This document shows, in pieces, positions 34,714-44,736 of a stretch of 64,000 bases of DNA; position 1 is the first letter of the stretch; every line of letters begins with the position of its first letter. Both the position numbers and the translations under genes were made by a program. The notes beneath the pieces are model-generated. The model was not told the DNA's origin and ran no database searches. It was given only the letters and a program-made list of their open reading frames with translations. Origin of the DNA: Oscillospiraceae bacterium Zagget12 (lineage in GTDB: Bacteria; Bacillota; Clostridia; UBA1381); the NCBI GenBank assembly GCA_001941225.1, contig MSHM01000009.1, positions 1 through 64,000 on the forward strand, written 5' to 3'.

Positions 34714-37356
34714 ATGGAAGATGCAAAAAATATAGCAAAAAATTATAATCCCGCCGATTTCGAGGACAGGCTCTATAACGAGTGGGTTGAAAAGGGATAT
34801 TTCCACGCGGAGGTTGATAAGAATAAAAAGCCTTTTACCATAGTTATCCCGCCCCCGAACGTAACGGGACAGCTCCATATGGGACACGCGCTTGACGAAA
34901 CCTTGCAGGATATTCTTATCAGATATAAGAGAATGCAGGGCTACAGCGCGCTTTGGGTACCCGGCACGGATCACGCCGGTATCGCCACGCAGATAAAGGT
35001 CGAGGCGGAGCTGCGCGAAAAAGAGGGACTTACGCGTTACGATTTGGGACGTGAAAAATTCCTTGAAAGAGTGTGGGATTGGAAGAACCAATACGGCAGC
35101 AGAATAATAAATCAGCTTAAGAAAATCGGCTCGTCCTGCGATTGGGACAGAGAGCGTTTCACTATGGACGAGGGCTGCTCCAAGGCTGTTAAAGAGGTGT
35201 TCGTAAATCTTTATAATAAGGGACTTATATACCAAGGCTCGCGAATAATAAATTGGTGTCCGCATTGCATCACCGCGCTGTCAGACGCGGAGGTTGAGCA
35301 CGCGGAGCAAGCAGGTCATTTCTGGCATATCAAGTACCCGATAAAGGACAGCGATGATTTTGTTATAATCGCGACAACACGTCCCGAAACGCTGTTCGGC
35401 GATACAGCCGTGGCGGTAAATCCGGAGGATGACAGATATAAGGATTTAATCGGCAAAATGCTTGTTCTGCCGCTTGTCGGACGTGAAATTCCCGTTATCG
35501 CGGACGAATATGTCGATAAGGAATTCGGTACCGGCTGCGTTAAGATTACGCCCGCGCACGACCCGAACGACTTTGAGGTCGGAGAGCGCCATAATCTTGA
35601 ACAAATTAAGGTTATGAACGATGACGCGACTATGAATTCATATGCCGGAAAATATGAGGGTATGGACAGATATGAGTGCCGCAAGGCTATGATAAAGGAT
35701 CTTGAGGAGCAGGGGCTGCTTGTAAAGGTTGAGGATCACAGCCATAATGTAGGTCAGTGCTACCGCTGCGGAACAACCGTGGAGCCGATTGTTTCAAAGC
35801 AGTGGTTCGTTAAGATGAAACCTCTTGCCAAGCCCGCGATTGACGCCGTTAAGAATAAGGAAACGGTATTTGTTCCGGAGCATTTTGAAAAGGTTTATTT
35901 CCATTGGCTTGAAAATATCCGCGATTGGTGTATATCCCGTCAGCTTTGGTGGGGACACAGAATCCCCGCATTCTACTGTGACGACTGCGGCGAGATGGTT
36001 GTAACAAAGGAGGATAAGGCGGTTTGCCCGAAGTGCGGCAAGGAGATGCGCCAGGATCCCGACACACTCGATACGTGGTTCTCGTCCGCACTGTGGCCTT
36101 TCTCAACGCTCGGTTGGCCGGATAAGACGGAGGATTTGGAGTATTTCTATCCGACAAGCGTGCTTGTGACGGGTTACGATATAATACCGTTTTGGGTAAT
36201 GAGAATGATGTTCTCGGCGCTTGAGCATACGGGCGAGGTACCGTTCAAACACGTATTCATACACGGACTTGTGCGTGACAGTCAAGGCAGAAAGATGAGC
36301 AAGTCGCTGGGTAACGGCATTGACCCGTTGGAAATTGTCGATAAATACGGCGCGGACGCGCTCCGCTTTACTCTTGCGACGGGCAATGCTCCCGGAAATG
36401 ATATGCGTTTCTATATCGAGAGAGTCGAGGCGAGCCGTAATTTTGCGAATAAGATATGGAACGCGTCGCGCTTTACGCTGATGAATCTTGACATTACCGA
36501 AAGCAAGCTGCCCGATTTAAAGGATTTGCAGCTTGAGGATAAGTGGATACTTTCGAGATACAATGATGTTGTAAAGGTTGTCACGGAAAATCTTGACAAG
36601 TTCGAGCTGGGAGTTGCTCTTTCAAATCTTTATGATTTTATTTGGGAAAACTTCTGCGACTGGTATATCGAGCTTGTAAAGCCGAGATTATTCGACAAGG
36701 AAAACCCAACGGGTAAAACGGCGCAGTATGTTCTGACATATGTGCTTTCAAACACAATGAAACTTTTGCACCCGTTTATGCCGTTTATCACCGAGGAAAT
36801 ATGGCAGCATCTGCCTCATGAGGGCGAGAGCATAATGATAAGCGAATGGCCGGTATATGATGAAAAGCTGAGCTTTCCGCAGGACGAGGAGAGTATGGAG
36901 CTTATTATGCGCGCAATCAGCGCGATAAGAAACCGCAGAGCGGAAATGAATGTTCCGCCGTCAAAGAAGGCGAAGGTCGTTATCGTTACGGAAAAGACCG
37001 ATGTGTTTAAGCAGGGAACGGCGTTCTTTGAAAAGCTCGCGTCCGCGAGCGAGGCGGCAGTTCAAAGCGATAAGAGCGGCATAAGCGATAACGCGGTTAA
37101 TATAGTGGTTCCGTCGGCGGAGATATATCTGCCTCTTGACGAGCTTGTTGACAAAAACAAGGAGCTTGAAAGACTGAATAAGGAAAAGAAAGACCTTGAA
37201 AGCGAGATAAAGCGCGTTGAGGGCAAGCTCTCAAATGCCGGATTTGTAAACAAAGCGCCCCAAAAGGTAGTAGACGAGGAAAGGGCAAAGGGCGAAAAGT
37301 ATAAGGAAATGCTTGAAAAGGTGCTTGCAAGCATCAAAACAATGGAAAATATGTAA
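34714..37356 (+). CDS. valS: valyl-tRNA synthetase
   Basis: 880 aa. Class I signature GQLHMGHAL (HIGH), editing domain with [31 protein letters not shown] (KMSKS), anticodon-binding region and a C-terminal coiled coil ([23 protein letters not shown]), as in bacterial ValRS. It charges tRNA-Val. The 5' region has no T-box seen, only two hairpins. The start is weakly set: GGAGGATTAATCATAG precedes the ATG with a long spacing. Confidence 0.98.
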   Translation: MEDAKNIAKNYNPADFEDRLYNEWVEKGYFHAEVDKNKKPFTIVIPPPNVTGQLHMGHALDETLQDILIRYKRMQGYSALWVPGTDHAGIATQIKVEAELREKEGLTRYDLGREKFLERVWDWKNQYGSRIINQLKKIGSSCDWDRERFTMDEGCSKAVKEVFVNLYNKGLIYQGSRIINWCPHCITALSDAEVEHAEQAGHFWHIKYPIKDSDDFVIIATTRPETLFGDTAVAVNPEDDRYKDLIGKMLVLPLVGREIPVIADEYVDKEFGTGCVKITPAHDPNDFEVGERHNLEQIKVMNDDATMNSYAGKYEGMDRYECRKAMIKDLEEQGLLVKVEDHSHNVGQCYRCGTTVEPIVSKQWFVKMKPLAKPAIDAVKNKETVFVPEHFEKVYFHWLENIRDWCISRQLWWGHRIPAFYCDDCGEMVVTKEDKAVCPKCGKEMRQDPDTLDTWFSSALWPFSTLGWPDKTEDLEYFYPTSVLVTGYDIIPFWVMRMMFSALEHTGEVPFKHVFIHGLVRDSQGRKMSKSLGNGIDPLEIVDKYGADALRFTLATGNAPGNDMRFYIERVEASRNFANKIWNASRFTLMNLDITESKLPDLKDLQLEDKWILSRYNDVVKVVTENLDKFELGVALSNLYDFIWENFCDWYIELVKPRLFDKENPTGKTAQYVLTYVLSNTMKLLHPFMPFITEEIWQHLPHEGESIMISEWPVYDEKLSFPQDEESMELIMRAISAIRNRRAEMNVPPSKKAKVVIVTEKTDVFKQGTAFFEKLASASEAAVQSDKSGISDNAVNIVVPSAEIYLPLDELVDKNKELERLNKEKKDLESEIKRVEGKLSNAGFVNKAPQKVVDEERAKGEKYKEMLEKVLASIKTMENM

Positions 37357-37381
37357 AATAGAGGCTGTCGACAGCTTGTAT

Positions 37382-37426
37382 AAATATCCCATATCCGTAT
37401 TTTGCGGTATGGGATATTTTTTTTGA
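37382..37426 (+). terminator. terminator after valS
   Basis: AAATATCCCATA..CCG pairs with CGG..TATGGGATATTT around a short loop, followed by T-run. Confidence 0.92.
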
Positions 37427-37435
37427 AAAAAACAC

Positions 37436-37464
37436 TTGACAAAGGCGAATACATCTGATAAAAT
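37436..37464 (+). promoter_or_regulatory. infC operon promoter
   Basis: TTGACA (37436-37441), 17-nt spacer, TAAAAT (37459-37464). Confidence 0.85.
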
Positions 37465-37471
37465 ATATGGG

Positions 37472-37608
37472 AAATAAAACAAGCAGAACAATCCGTTCTC
37501 ACCGTACGGCGAAGGCTTTGCGGTAAATACATAGATATTTTATAATATCGGTGTGTGCGGGTGCGTTTTGCAGCCGTTTTTTGTTTATGTTTTAAGGAGG
37601 GATTAACC
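37472..37608 (+). promoter_or_regulatory. infC leader, probable L20-type autoregulatory RNA
   Basis: A ~135-nt leader lies between the promoter and infC. It contains GTTCTCACCGTACGGC and GGCTTTGCGGTAAATAC, similar to the leader that L20 binds in Firmicutes by mimicking its 23S site, and a GCAGCCGTTTTTT segment just before the ribosome site that could act as an attenuator. Inference from position and resemblance; the full fold was not computed. Confidence 0.6.
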
Positions 37609-38121
37609 ATTAGTAAGAATGATTTACAAATCAACGAGCAAATCCGCGACAATGAAGTACGCGTAGTGTCCGCCGACGGCTCTCAGCTGGGCTTGATGAG
37701 CGCAAAAGAGGCTCAGGATTTAGCGTATGAAAAGGGTATGGATTTGGTCAAGATTGCGCCGCAGGCAAAGCCGCCGGTATGCAAGATTATGGACTACGGA
37801 AAGTATAAGTTTGAGCTTAACAAGCATGAAAAGGAAAACAGAAAGAACCAAAAGGTTGTAAACATCAAAGAGGTTCAGCTGTCGCCTTCGATTGACACGA
37901 ATGATTTCAATACAAAGTGCAGCCACGCGATAAAGTTCCTCAAAAAAGGCGACAAGGTAAAGGTAATTGTCCGTTTCCGCGGTCGTGAGCTGAGTCATTC
38001 GCAAATTGGTTATACACTGCTTGAAAGATTTGCAGAACAGGCGAAAGAGGCTGGCAGCGTTGAAAAACCTGCCAAGCTTGAGGGCAGAAATATGACAATG
38101 TTTCTTGCACCGTTATCATAA
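37609..38121 (+). CDS. infC: translation initiation factor IF-3, ATT start
   Basis: 170 aa if started at ATT 37609 (ISKNDLQINEQIRDNEVRV), 8 nt after AAGGAGGG. The GTG frame upstream lies in the leader and has no ribosome site. An AUU start is the well-known autoregulation device of infC: IF-3 rejects it. N-domain (VRVVSADGSQLGLMS), linker KFELNKHEKENRKNQKVVNIKEVQLSP and C-domain KVKVIVRFRGRELSH follow. First gene of infC-rpmI-rplT. Confidence 0.96.
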   Translation: MSKNDLQINEQIRDNEVRVVSADGSQLGLMSAKEAQDLAYEKGMDLVKIAPQAKPPVCKIMDYGKYKFELNKHEKENRKNQKVVNIKEVQLSPSIDTNDFNTKCSHAIKFLKKGDKVKVIVRFRGRELSHSQIGYTLLERFAEQAKEAGSVEKPAKLEGRNMTMFLAPLS

Positions 38122-38154
38122 GATAATTTTAAAATTCGGAAGGAGTGTTAAATT

Positions 38155-38358
38155 ATGCCTAAAACTAAGATAAAGACACACAGAGGCGCCGCTAAAAGAT
38201 TCAACGTAACTAAGAATGGTAAGGTTAAGATGAACAAGGCGTTCAGAAGACACATTCTGAACAAAAAGACCACAAAGAGAAAAAGACATCTGAGAAAACA
38301 GGCTTACTGCTCAAAGGCTAACGCGGCAGTTATCAAAAAGCTTATTCCTTACAAATAA
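38155..38358 (+). CDS. rpmI: 50S ribosomal protein L35
   Basis: 67 aa, [21 protein letters not shown] then [15 protein letters not shown], the L35 signature; AAGGAGTG before the start. It lies between infC and rplT as in most bacteria. Confidence 0.98.
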   Translation: MPKTKIKTHRGAAKRFNVTKNGKVKMNKAFRRHILNKKTTKRKRHLRKQAYCSKANAAVIKKLIPYK

Positions 38359-38380
38359 TTCGAAAGAGAGGTAGAAACTA

Positions 38381-38734
38381 ATGGCAAGAGTAAAAGGTGC
38401 GCTAAATACAAGAAAAAGACATAAGAAGATATTAAAGCTTGCTAAGGGCTTTAGAGGCGCTGAGAGCAAGCAGTTCAGAGTTGCCAACCAAGCCGTTATG
38501 CGTTCAATGCAGAATGCTTACGTGGGCAGAAAGAGAAGAAAGAGAGATTTCCGTCGTCTTTGGATTACGAGAATTTCCGCTGCCTGCAAGATGAACGGCA
38601 TCAACTATTCAACATTTATGAACGGCTTGAAGAAGTCGGGCATCGAAATGAACAGAAAGATGCTTTCAGAGGTTGCAATCGCAGATCCGGCGGCTTTCAC
38701 AAAGCTTGTTGAAACCGCAAAGGCTGCTCTTTAA
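38381..38734 (+). CDS. rplT: 50S ribosomal protein L20
   Basis: 117 aa, [48 protein letters not shown]. It nucleates 50S assembly and in Firmicutes represses this operon through its leader. Terminator follows at once. Confidence 0.98.
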   Translation: MARVKGALNTRKRHKKILKLAKGFRGAESKQFRVANQAVMRSMQNAYVGRKRRKRDFRRLWITRISAACKMNGINYSTFMNGLKKSGIEMNRKMLSEVAIADPAAFTKLVETAKAAL

Positions 38735-38753
38735 TTTTGAAAATATCACTACA

Positions 38754-38790
38754 AGGCGGTACATTCGTGTATCGCCTGTATTTTTATAAA
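38754..38790 (+). terminator. terminator of infC operon
   Basis: AGGCGGTACA and TGTATCGCCT pair (one G-T) around TTCG, followed by T5. Confidence 0.88.
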
Positions 38791-38820
38791 AAAATTTTTT
38801 TGATAAATTTTAAAAATAGG

Positions 38821-38849
38821 TGTAACCTTTTTTGTTTTCAAACGTTATA
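38821..38849 (+). promoter_or_regulatory. putative ECF sigma autoregulatory promoter
   Basis: TGTAACC (38821-38827) with the AAC of ECF -35 elements and CGTTATA (38843-38849) with the CGT of -10 elements at ECF-like spacing, ~85 nt before the sigma gene, with no good TTGACA/TATAAT pair. Confidence 0.55.
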
Positions 38850-38932
38850 TTAGTAAAAGCAACAAAAAATGACCTTCAAAATCGGTTGGCAGGTCGGATT
38901 TAGGAAACACCCCAAGGATACGAGGTGAGGCT

Positions 38933-39412
38933 ATGAACATAACTGATGATTTATACAAGGAGCATTATCACGGCGCTCTGCTGTATATATACTCGATTTG
39001 CGGTAATTATCATTTGGCGGAGGACATTGTAAGCGATTCGTTTTATAAGGCGCTTACCTCATATAACGATACCGAGGAACGCTTTAAGCTCTGGCTTTTC
39101 AGGGTGTGCAGAAACGCGCTTGTCGATTACATAAGAAAGAATAAGCGTAATGTTGAAATGGACGAGAATTTAAGCGATAAAACCGATGTCGCGGACACCG
39201 TAATCGCTCAGGAAAAGTACCGCGCGCTGTATCACGCGGTCGAAATTCTCGATGACGAGTACCGAGAGGCGATTACGCTGTTCTATTTCAACGATATGAG
39301 CATAGCCGAAATCGCGGTGATTATGAATAAAACCGCCGCCGCCGTCAAGGTAACTCTTTACAGGGCGAGAAAGAAACTGAAAAAGCTTTTGGAGGTAGAT
39401 TATGGAATTTAA
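38933..39412 (+). CDS. ECF-type RNA polymerase sigma factor
   Basis: 159 aa. Region 2: AEDIVSDSFYKALTSY, FKLWLFRVCRNALVDYIRKNKR; region 4: LDDEYREAITLFYFNDMSIAEIAVIMNKTAAAVKVTLYRARKKLKK. GAGGTGAGG precedes the ATG. It overlaps its putative anti-sigma gene by 11 nt. The ECF group is not recognised; a target is probably the secreted protein at 40013. Confidence 0.94.
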   Translation: MNITDDLYKEHYHGALLYIYSICGNYHLAEDIVSDSFYKALTSYNDTEERFKLWLFRVCRNALVDYIRKNKRNVEMDENLSDKTDVADTVIAQEKYRALYHAVEILDDEYREAITLFYFNDMSIAEIAVIMNKTAAAVKVTLYRARKKLKKLLEVDYGI

Positions 39413-39965
39413 GGAATTGTATCAAAAATATATCGCGGGAAATTGCACGGACGAGGAAAAGGCGTTCGTGGAAGAGGAAATAAAAAGAGCGCAAGCCGTA
39501 AGCGATGAGGTTTTCAAGGACCGCAAGGCGGTTGAGTTTACGCCGGTGACGGACGAGGAGGTTTTAAAGGCAAAGAACCAATTTGCAGCGAAAAACCTTG
39601 TGAAAACCGTTGTAATTTCCCTCGCGATAGGCATAGCTCTCATAGCCGTTGTGACGGCGGCTGTTTTCGGACTCGCCGTTCACGGAGCAAGAAAAAATAT
39701 GCGCTACAGCGGCGCTGAGGCGGAAACGATGGTTGCCGAATATATCGTTGACTATGTCGGAACGAATATGGGCAGACAAATAAGCGGAGAGGACATCAAT
39801 ATAAATTATATATACGAAGATGAGCGCGATTTGCAGATGCGTTTTCCTTTGAGCCGCTGCTATTACATCTTCGAATATGAGGTTCGCGCATCGGGATTTG
39901 AATTTGAAGTTGAATTTAATCCCAAAACGGGAGAATGTATTATAACTGATATTGACCGCGATTAA
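39402..39965 (+). CDS. transmembrane anti-sigma-type protein
   Basis: 187 aa, overlapping the sigma gene by 11 nt (ATGGAATTT). A short cytoplasmic part (ELYQKYIAGNCTDEEKAFVEEEI, a zinc-finger-like AS domain without the usual HxxxCxxC) precedes one membrane helix (VKTVVISLAIGIALIAVVTAAVFGLAVHG) and an outside domain with PepSY-like repeat ending (FEFEVEFNPKTGECIITDIDRD). The CTDEEK stretch matches common Clostridial anti-sigma factors by pattern. Likely holds the ECF factor until a signal arrives outside. Confidence 0.82.
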   Translation: MEFKELYQKYIAGNCTDEEKAFVEEEIKRAQAVSDEVFKDRKAVEFTPVTDEEVLKAKNQFAAKNLVKTVVISLAIGIALIAVVTAAVFGLAVHGARKNMRYSGAEAETMVAEYIVDYVGTNMGRQISGEDININYIYEDERDLQMRFPLSRCYYIFEYEVRASGFEFEVEFNPKTGECIITDIDRD

Positions 39966-40012
39966 AATCCGGTAAAAATATTAAAAATATAATAATAAAG
40001 GAGGCAATTATT

Positions 40013-41230
40013 ATGAAAAAGAAAGCTATTTCGGCTATAATCACAGCAGCGGCGATATTTATATCCTGCTCCGGCATTGCGATAGCGCAGCCGAACGAAA
40101 CAGTAAAGGCGACACTTTCGCCGCAGTTCACAATAGTGGTTGACAGCGTTGAACGCGATTTCTATAACGCGGACGGCGACGAGGTATTCCCGATTGTCTA
40201 TAACGGCACAACGTATTTGCCGCTGCGCGCTATAGGCGAGCTTATGGATAAAAACGTGAATTGGGATCAGTCAACTCTTACAATCACATTATCCGGAACA
40301 AGAAACGACAGCACCGTAACCGGCGAGGAAAATGACAACGCCGAGAAAGAGGAAATCAGCGCGGAGGTAAGGTACGACTTCACGATTGTTGTTGACGGAG
40401 CTGTTCAGAGCTTTAAGGACGCCAACGGCAGCGCGGTTTATCCGATACTTTACGAAGGCTCGACATATCTTCCGCTGCGCGCGATAGGCACTCTTATGGG
40501 TAAGAGCGTAGGTTGGAACGCAGACACGGAAACTGTGTATATCGGCGGCGATGAAAACGAAACAATCGTAACCGACGCGGACACCTTCAATTCGGAAACA
40601 GTGACCGACGCGGACAGCTTTAACTCGGCTGTGCCGGAAAGACAGGACGGAGATAAAAAGGGTAATTATGAAAACAATCGGCAGACCCCGCCCGAAAATC
40701 AGCAGACAAACCGCCCTGACGGCAACGGCGGCAAGGACGTAATTCCCGAGCAGGGCTATGAAACCGGCATAACTCTTGAGGAGGCAAAGGCGGCTGCTCT
40801 TAACGCCGCGGGACTGAGCGAGAGCGACGTGACATTCACAAAAGCAAAGCTCGACTATGACGACGGCATACTTGTATACGATATTGAATTTCGTTACGGA
40901 ACAACGGAGTACGAATATGAAATAAACGCGTCAACCGGCGCGGTGGTTTCATCTGAGCGCGATAATAACAATAAAGCAAGCAATACAAATTCAGGCACAA
41001 ATTCAACCGCAAATTCCGCAAGCATCACGCTTGAAGAGGCAAAGGAAATCGCCCTCAGCGCCGCGGGACTTGACGCGGGCAGTGTGACATTCACAAAAGC
41101 AAAGCTTGACAAGGACGACGGCATACTCGTATATGAAATCGAATTTCGTTACGGAACAACGGAGTACGAATACGAAATAAACGCGGCAACCGGCGCGGTG
41201 GTAAGCTATGATGTTGACATTGACGATTGA
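40013..41230 (+). CDS. secreted protein with two copper-amine-oxidase-N-like and two PepSY-like domains
   Basis: 405 aa. Signal peptide KKKAISAIITAAAIFISCSGIAIAQ; then two ~60-residue stalk domains (FTIVVDSVERDFYNADG...TTYLPLRAIGELM and FTIVVDGAVQSFKDANG...STYLPLRAIGTLM), a Pro/Asn/Gln-rich linker, and two PepSY-like units (LEEAKAAALNAAGLSESDVTF; LEEAKEIALSAAGLDAGSVTF) each ending FRYGTTEYEYEINA. The units are internal duplications with DNA-level similarity. Probably controlled by, or signals to, the sigma/anti-sigma pair just upstream; function inferred only. Confidence 0.85.
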   Translation: MKKKAISAIITAAAIFISCSGIAIAQPNETVKATLSPQFTIVVDSVERDFYNADGDEVFPIVYNGTTYLPLRAIGELMDKNVNWDQSTLTITLSGTRNDSTVTGEENDNAEKEEISAEVRYDFTIVVDGAVQSFKDANGSAVYPILYEGSTYLPLRAIGTLMGKSVGWNADTETVYIGGDENETIVTDADTFNSETVTDADSFNSAVPERQDGDKKGNYENNRQTPPENQQTNRPDGNGGKDVIPEQGYETGITLEEAKAAALNAAGLSESDVTFTKAKLDYDDGILVYDIEFRYGTTEYEYEINASTGAVVSSERDNNNKASNTNSGTNSTANSASITLEEAKEIALSAAGLDAGSVTFTKAKLDKDDGILVYEIEFRYGTTEYEYEINAATGAVVSYDVDIDD

Positions 41231-41265
41231 AATTTTAAATAAGCCGTAAGGCTTTGGTACAGGGA

Positions 41266-41300
41266 GCAGACAAAACCGCAGACGGTTTTGTCTGCTTTGC
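41266..41300 (+). terminator. hairpin after the PepSY protein gene
   Basis: GCAGACAAAACCG (41266-41278) pairs fully with CGGTTTTGTCTGC (41283-41295) around CAGA; no T-run. A near-identical GACAAAACC..GGTTTTGTC hairpin lies at 45954. Confidence 0.65.
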
Positions 41301-41328
41301 TGATTGTATGGAAAGAGAGGATATTAAA

Positions 41329-41772
41329 ATGAAAAAGGTATATCTTGCGGGCTGGGACGTATTTAAACCGGACGCGATACAGGAGGGCAGGAGGCTGAAA
41401 GAGCTGTGCGCCAAATACGGATTTGAGGGATTATATCCGCTCGATAACGAGTGCGACGGCGCAAAGGAGATTTATGAGGGCAACACCGCGCTCATACGAG
41501 AGGCGGACTGCGTTATAGCAAACGTAAACGCTTTTCGCGGCTGTGAACCCGACTCCGGAACGGCTTTTGAAATAGGATACGCCGCGGCGCTCGGGAAAAC
41601 GGTAATAGCGTATCTTTCGGAAAAAAGACCGATGATTGAATGGGTAAAGGACGAAAACGGATTTACGGTGGAGGATTTCGGCTATCCCGTGAATCTTATG
41701 ATTGCCGAGGGAGCGGAAATAGTTATCGGCACGGCTGAGGACGCGCTGAAAAAGCTAAAAGAAAAATTTTAA
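41329..41772 (+). CDS. nucleoside 2-deoxyribosyltransferase family protein
   Basis: 147 aa from MKKVYLAGWDVFKPDA with GAGAGGATATTAAA before it; the longer frame lies in the hairpin region. YLAG, YPLDNE, IREADCVIANVNAFRGCEPDSGTAFEIGYAAALGK is the DUF2264-unrelated 'nuc_deoxyrib_tr' motif with catalytic Glu in TAFEIG. The enzyme exchanges bases on 2-deoxynucleosides in salvage. No partner genes nearby; precedes the pan operon but has a separate promoter behind it. Confidence 0.92.
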   Translation: MKKVYLAGWDVFKPDAIQEGRRLKELCAKYGFEGLYPLDNECDGAKEIYEGNTALIREADCVIANVNAFRGCEPDSGTAFEIGYAAALGKTVIAYLSEKRPMIEWVKDENGFTVEDFGYPVNLMIAEGAEIVIGTAEDALKKLKEKF

Positions 41773-41774
41773 TC

Positions 41775-41803
41775 TTGTAATATACATAAAAGTATGGTAA
41801 AAT
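41775..41803 (+). promoter_or_regulatory. pan operon promoter
   Basis: TTGTAA (41775-41780), 17-nt spacer, TAAAAT (41798-41803), 80 nt before panG. Confidence 0.65.
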
Positions 41804-41883
41804 AAAAACGATGGGCAGTATTTCTATGAAAATTGCACCGAATTTTTACAGTCGTTGCGGTGGTATTGTCGGAGGGAGATAAT

Positions 41884-42675
41884 ATGAGCGCAATAGGATT
41901 TATCGGAGCGGGAAAATGCGGTATGAGCCTGGCTTACTATTTCAGAAGTAAGGGCATAAAAGTAACCGGTTTTTCTTCGCGAAGTAATAATACAGAGGAT
42001 TTTAAAAGGTTAAGCCGTGAGGAATTGGTACGGACAAGCGATATGATTTTTATAACGGTGACCGATACCGCGATTCCCGAGGTTTGGAATAAAATAAGGC
42101 ATATGGATTTAACGGATAAAGTAATATGCCATTGCAGCGGCTCTGTGTCAAGTGAAATTTTTAAAGAGGCAAATCCCGAAAGGGTTTGCTCTGTTCATCC
42201 GATGATGGCGTTTAACAGCCGTCATACGTCAATAAGCGCAATATCCGAGGCGTTTTTCACCGTTGAGGGCGGAAAAACGGCTGTGGATAGGCTATCCGAA
42301 ATTCTTTCATTATGCGGAAACGGATTTAAAGTGATTACAAGCGAAAATAAGGCGAAATATCACGCGGCGGCGTGCTTTGCGTCTAATTTTGTGGTGTCGG
42401 TATGCCGTAAGGCGTTCGAGCTTCTTAATGAGTGCGGATTTTCCGAGGAGGAGGCGCGTGCCGCGCTTGAACCGCTTATGCGTGAAAATATGGAAAATAT
42501 CATAACCGTAGGCTGTAAAAACGCCGTAACCGGACCCGCCGCGCGCGGAGATGCGGTGACGATTGACCGTCATATGAAAGTATTGGACGAGAAAACAAAG
42601 GAATTGTACAGGGAATTAACAGAGGTTATACTTGATATGGAGGATAAAAATGAAAAACACAACCTTAACCTTTAA
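41884..42675 (+). CDS. panG: ketopantoate reductase, PanG type (DUF2520)
   Basis: 263 aa from [20 protein letters not shown] with GGAGGGAGAT upstream. Rossmann NADP loop [37 protein letters not shown], then the DUF2520 half [20 protein letters not shown] and [11 protein letters not shown]. It is not PanE; PanG-type enzymes were described for Francisella and occur in Clostridia (family knowledge). Its place directly before panB, panC and panD, with a 26-nt overlap into panB, strongly supports this role. It reduces 2-dehydropantoate to pantoate. Confidence 0.9.
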   Translation: MSAIGFIGAGKCGMSLAYYFRSKGIKVTGFSSRSNNTEDFKRLSREELVRTSDMIFITVTDTAIPEVWNKIRHMDLTDKVICHCSGSVSSEIFKEANPERVCSVHPMMAFNSRHTSISAISEAFFTVEGGKTAVDRLSEILSLCGNGFKVITSENKAKYHAAACFASNFVVSVCRKAFELLNECGFSEEEARAALEPLMRENMENIITVGCKNAVTGPAARGDAVTIDRHMKVLDEKTKELYRELTEVILDMEDKNEKHNLNL

Positions 42676-43486
42676 AAGCGCAAAGGAGCGAAACGAGAAA
42701 ATAACAATGCTGACCGCATACGATTATTCAACCGCAAAATTGGAGGACGATGCGGGAGTGGAGTCGATTCTTGTCGGCGATTCGCTCGGAATGACGATGC
42801 TTGGCTATGAAAATACATTATATGTAACGATGGAGGATATGATTCACCATAGCGCGGCAGTCGCGCGCGGCGCGAAAAATGCTATGGTTGTGACGGATAT
42901 GCCGTTTATGTCGTATCAGACCTCCGTGTATGACACCGTTGTGAACGCGGGCAGGCTCATAAAAGAGGGACACGCCGATGCCGTAAAGTTAGAGGGCGGA
43001 GTCAAGGTTGCGGAGCATATCCGCGCCGTTGTTGACGCGTCAATTCCCGTTATGGGTCATATCGGAATGACGCCTCAGTCCGTGAACGCGTTCGGCGGAT
43101 TTAAGGTGCAGGGCAAGTCTTTAGAGGACGCAAGGAGGGTAATCGAGGACGCGAAGGCTGTCGAAAAGGCGGGCGCTTTTGCCGTTGTGCTTGAATGTGT
43201 TCCCGCCGCGCTTGCGGAGTATATAACAAAAATTCTTACTATTCCCACAATCGGTATCGGCGCGGGAAACGGCTGTGACGGACAGGTGCTGGTGTATCAG
43301 GATATGCTTGCGATGTATTCCGATTTCACACCCAAATTCGTAAAGAAATTCGGCAATATAGGCGATGAAATGAAAGAGAGCTTTAAAAAGTATTGCGGCG
43401 AGGTAAAATCGGGCGAGTTCCCCGCAAAGGAGCATACCTTTAAAATAGACGACGCGGTTATGAAAATTGTAACGGAGGATAAATAA
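42650..43486 (+). CDS. panB: 3-methyl-2-oxobutanoate hydroxymethyltransferase
   Basis: 278 aa from [32 protein letters not shown] is the ribosome site inside panG. Typical Pan[77 protein letters not shown]. It forms ketopantoate from ketoisovalerate and methylene-THF. Confidence 0.97.
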   Translation: MKNTTLTFKSAKERNEKITMLTAYDYSTAKLEDDAGVESILVGDSLGMTMLGYENTLYVTMEDMIHHSAAVARGAKNAMVVTDMPFMSYQTSVYDTVVNAGRLIKEGHADAVKLEGGVKVAEHIRAVVDASIPVMGHIGMTPQSVNAFGGFKVQGKSLEDARRVIEDAKAVEKAGAFAVVLECVPAALAEYITKILTIPTIGIGAGNGCDGQVLVYQDMLAMYSDFTPKFVKKFGNIGDEMKESFKKYCGEVKSGEFPAKEHTFKIDDAVMKIVTEDK

Positions 43487-43487
43487 A

Positions 43488-44327
43488 ATGCGGATTATTA
43501 AAACAATAGACGAGGTCAGAAAAATCGTAAAGGAATGGAAAAGGGAAGGACTTACCGTGGGACTTGTGCCGACAATGGGTTATCTTCACGAGGGACATAA
43601 AAGCCTTATTGAAAGGGCGGTTAAGGAAAACGACCGCGTTGTGGTAAGCGACTTTGTAAATCCGACGCAGTTCGGACCGAACGAGGACTTTGAAAGCTAT
43701 CCGAGAGATATAGACGCGGACGCGGCGCTTTGCGCGGACGCGGGCGCGAGCATTATCTTCAATCCCGATGCCGATGAGATGTATGACGGCGCTCTTACGT
43801 TTGTGGATATGAACAAAATAACAAAGGTGCTTTGCGGAAAAACGCGTCCGATACATTTTTCGGGAGTATGCACCGTTGTGAGCAAGCTTTTTAATATCGT
43901 CACTCCGGACAGAGCGTATTTCGGGCAAAAGGACGCGCAGCAGCTTTGCGTTATACGCAAAATGGTTAAGGATTTGAATTTTGATATAGAAATTGTCGGC
44001 TGTCCCATTATCCGCGAGGCGGACGGACTTGCAAAGAGCAGCAGAAACACTTACCTGAGCGCGGACGAGCGCAAGGCGGCGCTTTGCCTTTCCCATTCGC
44101 TTGGGATAGGCTATGATTTAATCGCCGACGGCGAAAGGGACGTTAAGACGATTACCGGCGCGATAAGGGCGGAGATTGAAAAGGAACCGCTTGCAAGGAC
44201 TGACTATGTGGAAATAGTTGATTTCAATAAGCTTGAACCGCTTGAGGAAGTAAAAACGCCGCTGCTTTGCGCGATGGCGGTGTATATAGGCAAAACGCGT
44301 CTTATAGATAATTTCATTATGGAATAA
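43488..44327 (+). CDS. panC: pantothenate synthetase
   Basis: 279 aa, one nucleotide after pan[18 protein letters not shown] (nucleotide-binding), [44 protein letters not shown] and [15 protein letters not shown] are complete PanC motifs. It joins pantoate and beta-alanine with ATP. Confidence 0.98.
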   Translation: MRIIKTIDEVRKIVKEWKREGLTVGLVPTMGYLHEGHKSLIERAVKENDRVVVSDFVNPTQFGPNEDFESYPRDIDADAALCADAGASIIFNPDADEMYDGALTFVDMNKITKVLCGKTRPIHFSGVCTVVSKLFNIVTPDRAYFGQKDAQQLCVIRKMVKDLNFDIEIVGCPIIREADGLAKSSRNTYLSADERKAALCLSHSLGIGYDLIADGERDVKTITGAIRAEIEKEPLARTDYVEIVDFNKLEPLEEVKTPLLCAMAVYIGKTRLIDNFIME

Positions 44328-44340
44328 GGAGTTGTCGGTT

Positions 44341-44724
44341 ATGGAATTAACAATGCTGAAAGGGAAAATACACCGCGCGACGGTTACGCAGGCGGAGCTT
44401 GATTATGTCGGCAGTATCACGGTTGACACGGCTCTTTTAAGGGCGGCGGGAATACTTGAATATGAAAAGGTTCAAATTGTCGATATAAATAACGGCGAGA
44501 GATTTGAAACGTACACCATTGCGGGCGAGGAAAATTCGGGCGTTATATGCCTTAACGGCGCGGCGGCAAGATGCGTGCAAAAGGGCGACAGGATAATCAT
44601 TATGGCTTACTGCTCCATGGACGCCGCGGAGGCGGGGGAGCATAAGCCGACAGTGGTATTCGTTGACGAGAACAATAAAATATCGAAGATTTCAAGCTAT
44701 GAAAAGCACGGAGAAATAAAATAA
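44341..44724 (+). CDS. panD: aspartate 1-decarboxylase proenzyme
   Basis: 127 aa from ATG 44341 with AAGGAG nine nucleotides upstream (a TTG three codons earlier is inside that site). [25 protein letters not shown] holds the G-S self-cleavage site that makes the pyruvoyl group; [13 protein letters not shown] and VFVDENNKI complete the fold. It supplies beta-alanine to panC, so the operon is self-sufficient for pantothenate from ketoisovalerate. Confidence 0.97.
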   Translation: MELTMLKGKIHRATVTQAELDYVGSITVDTALLRAAGILEYEKVQIVDINNGERFETYTIAGEENSGVICLNGAAARCVQKGDRIIIMAYCSMDAAEAGEHKPTVVFVDENNKISKISSYEKHGEIK

Positions 44725-44736
44725 GGATTTAAAGCT

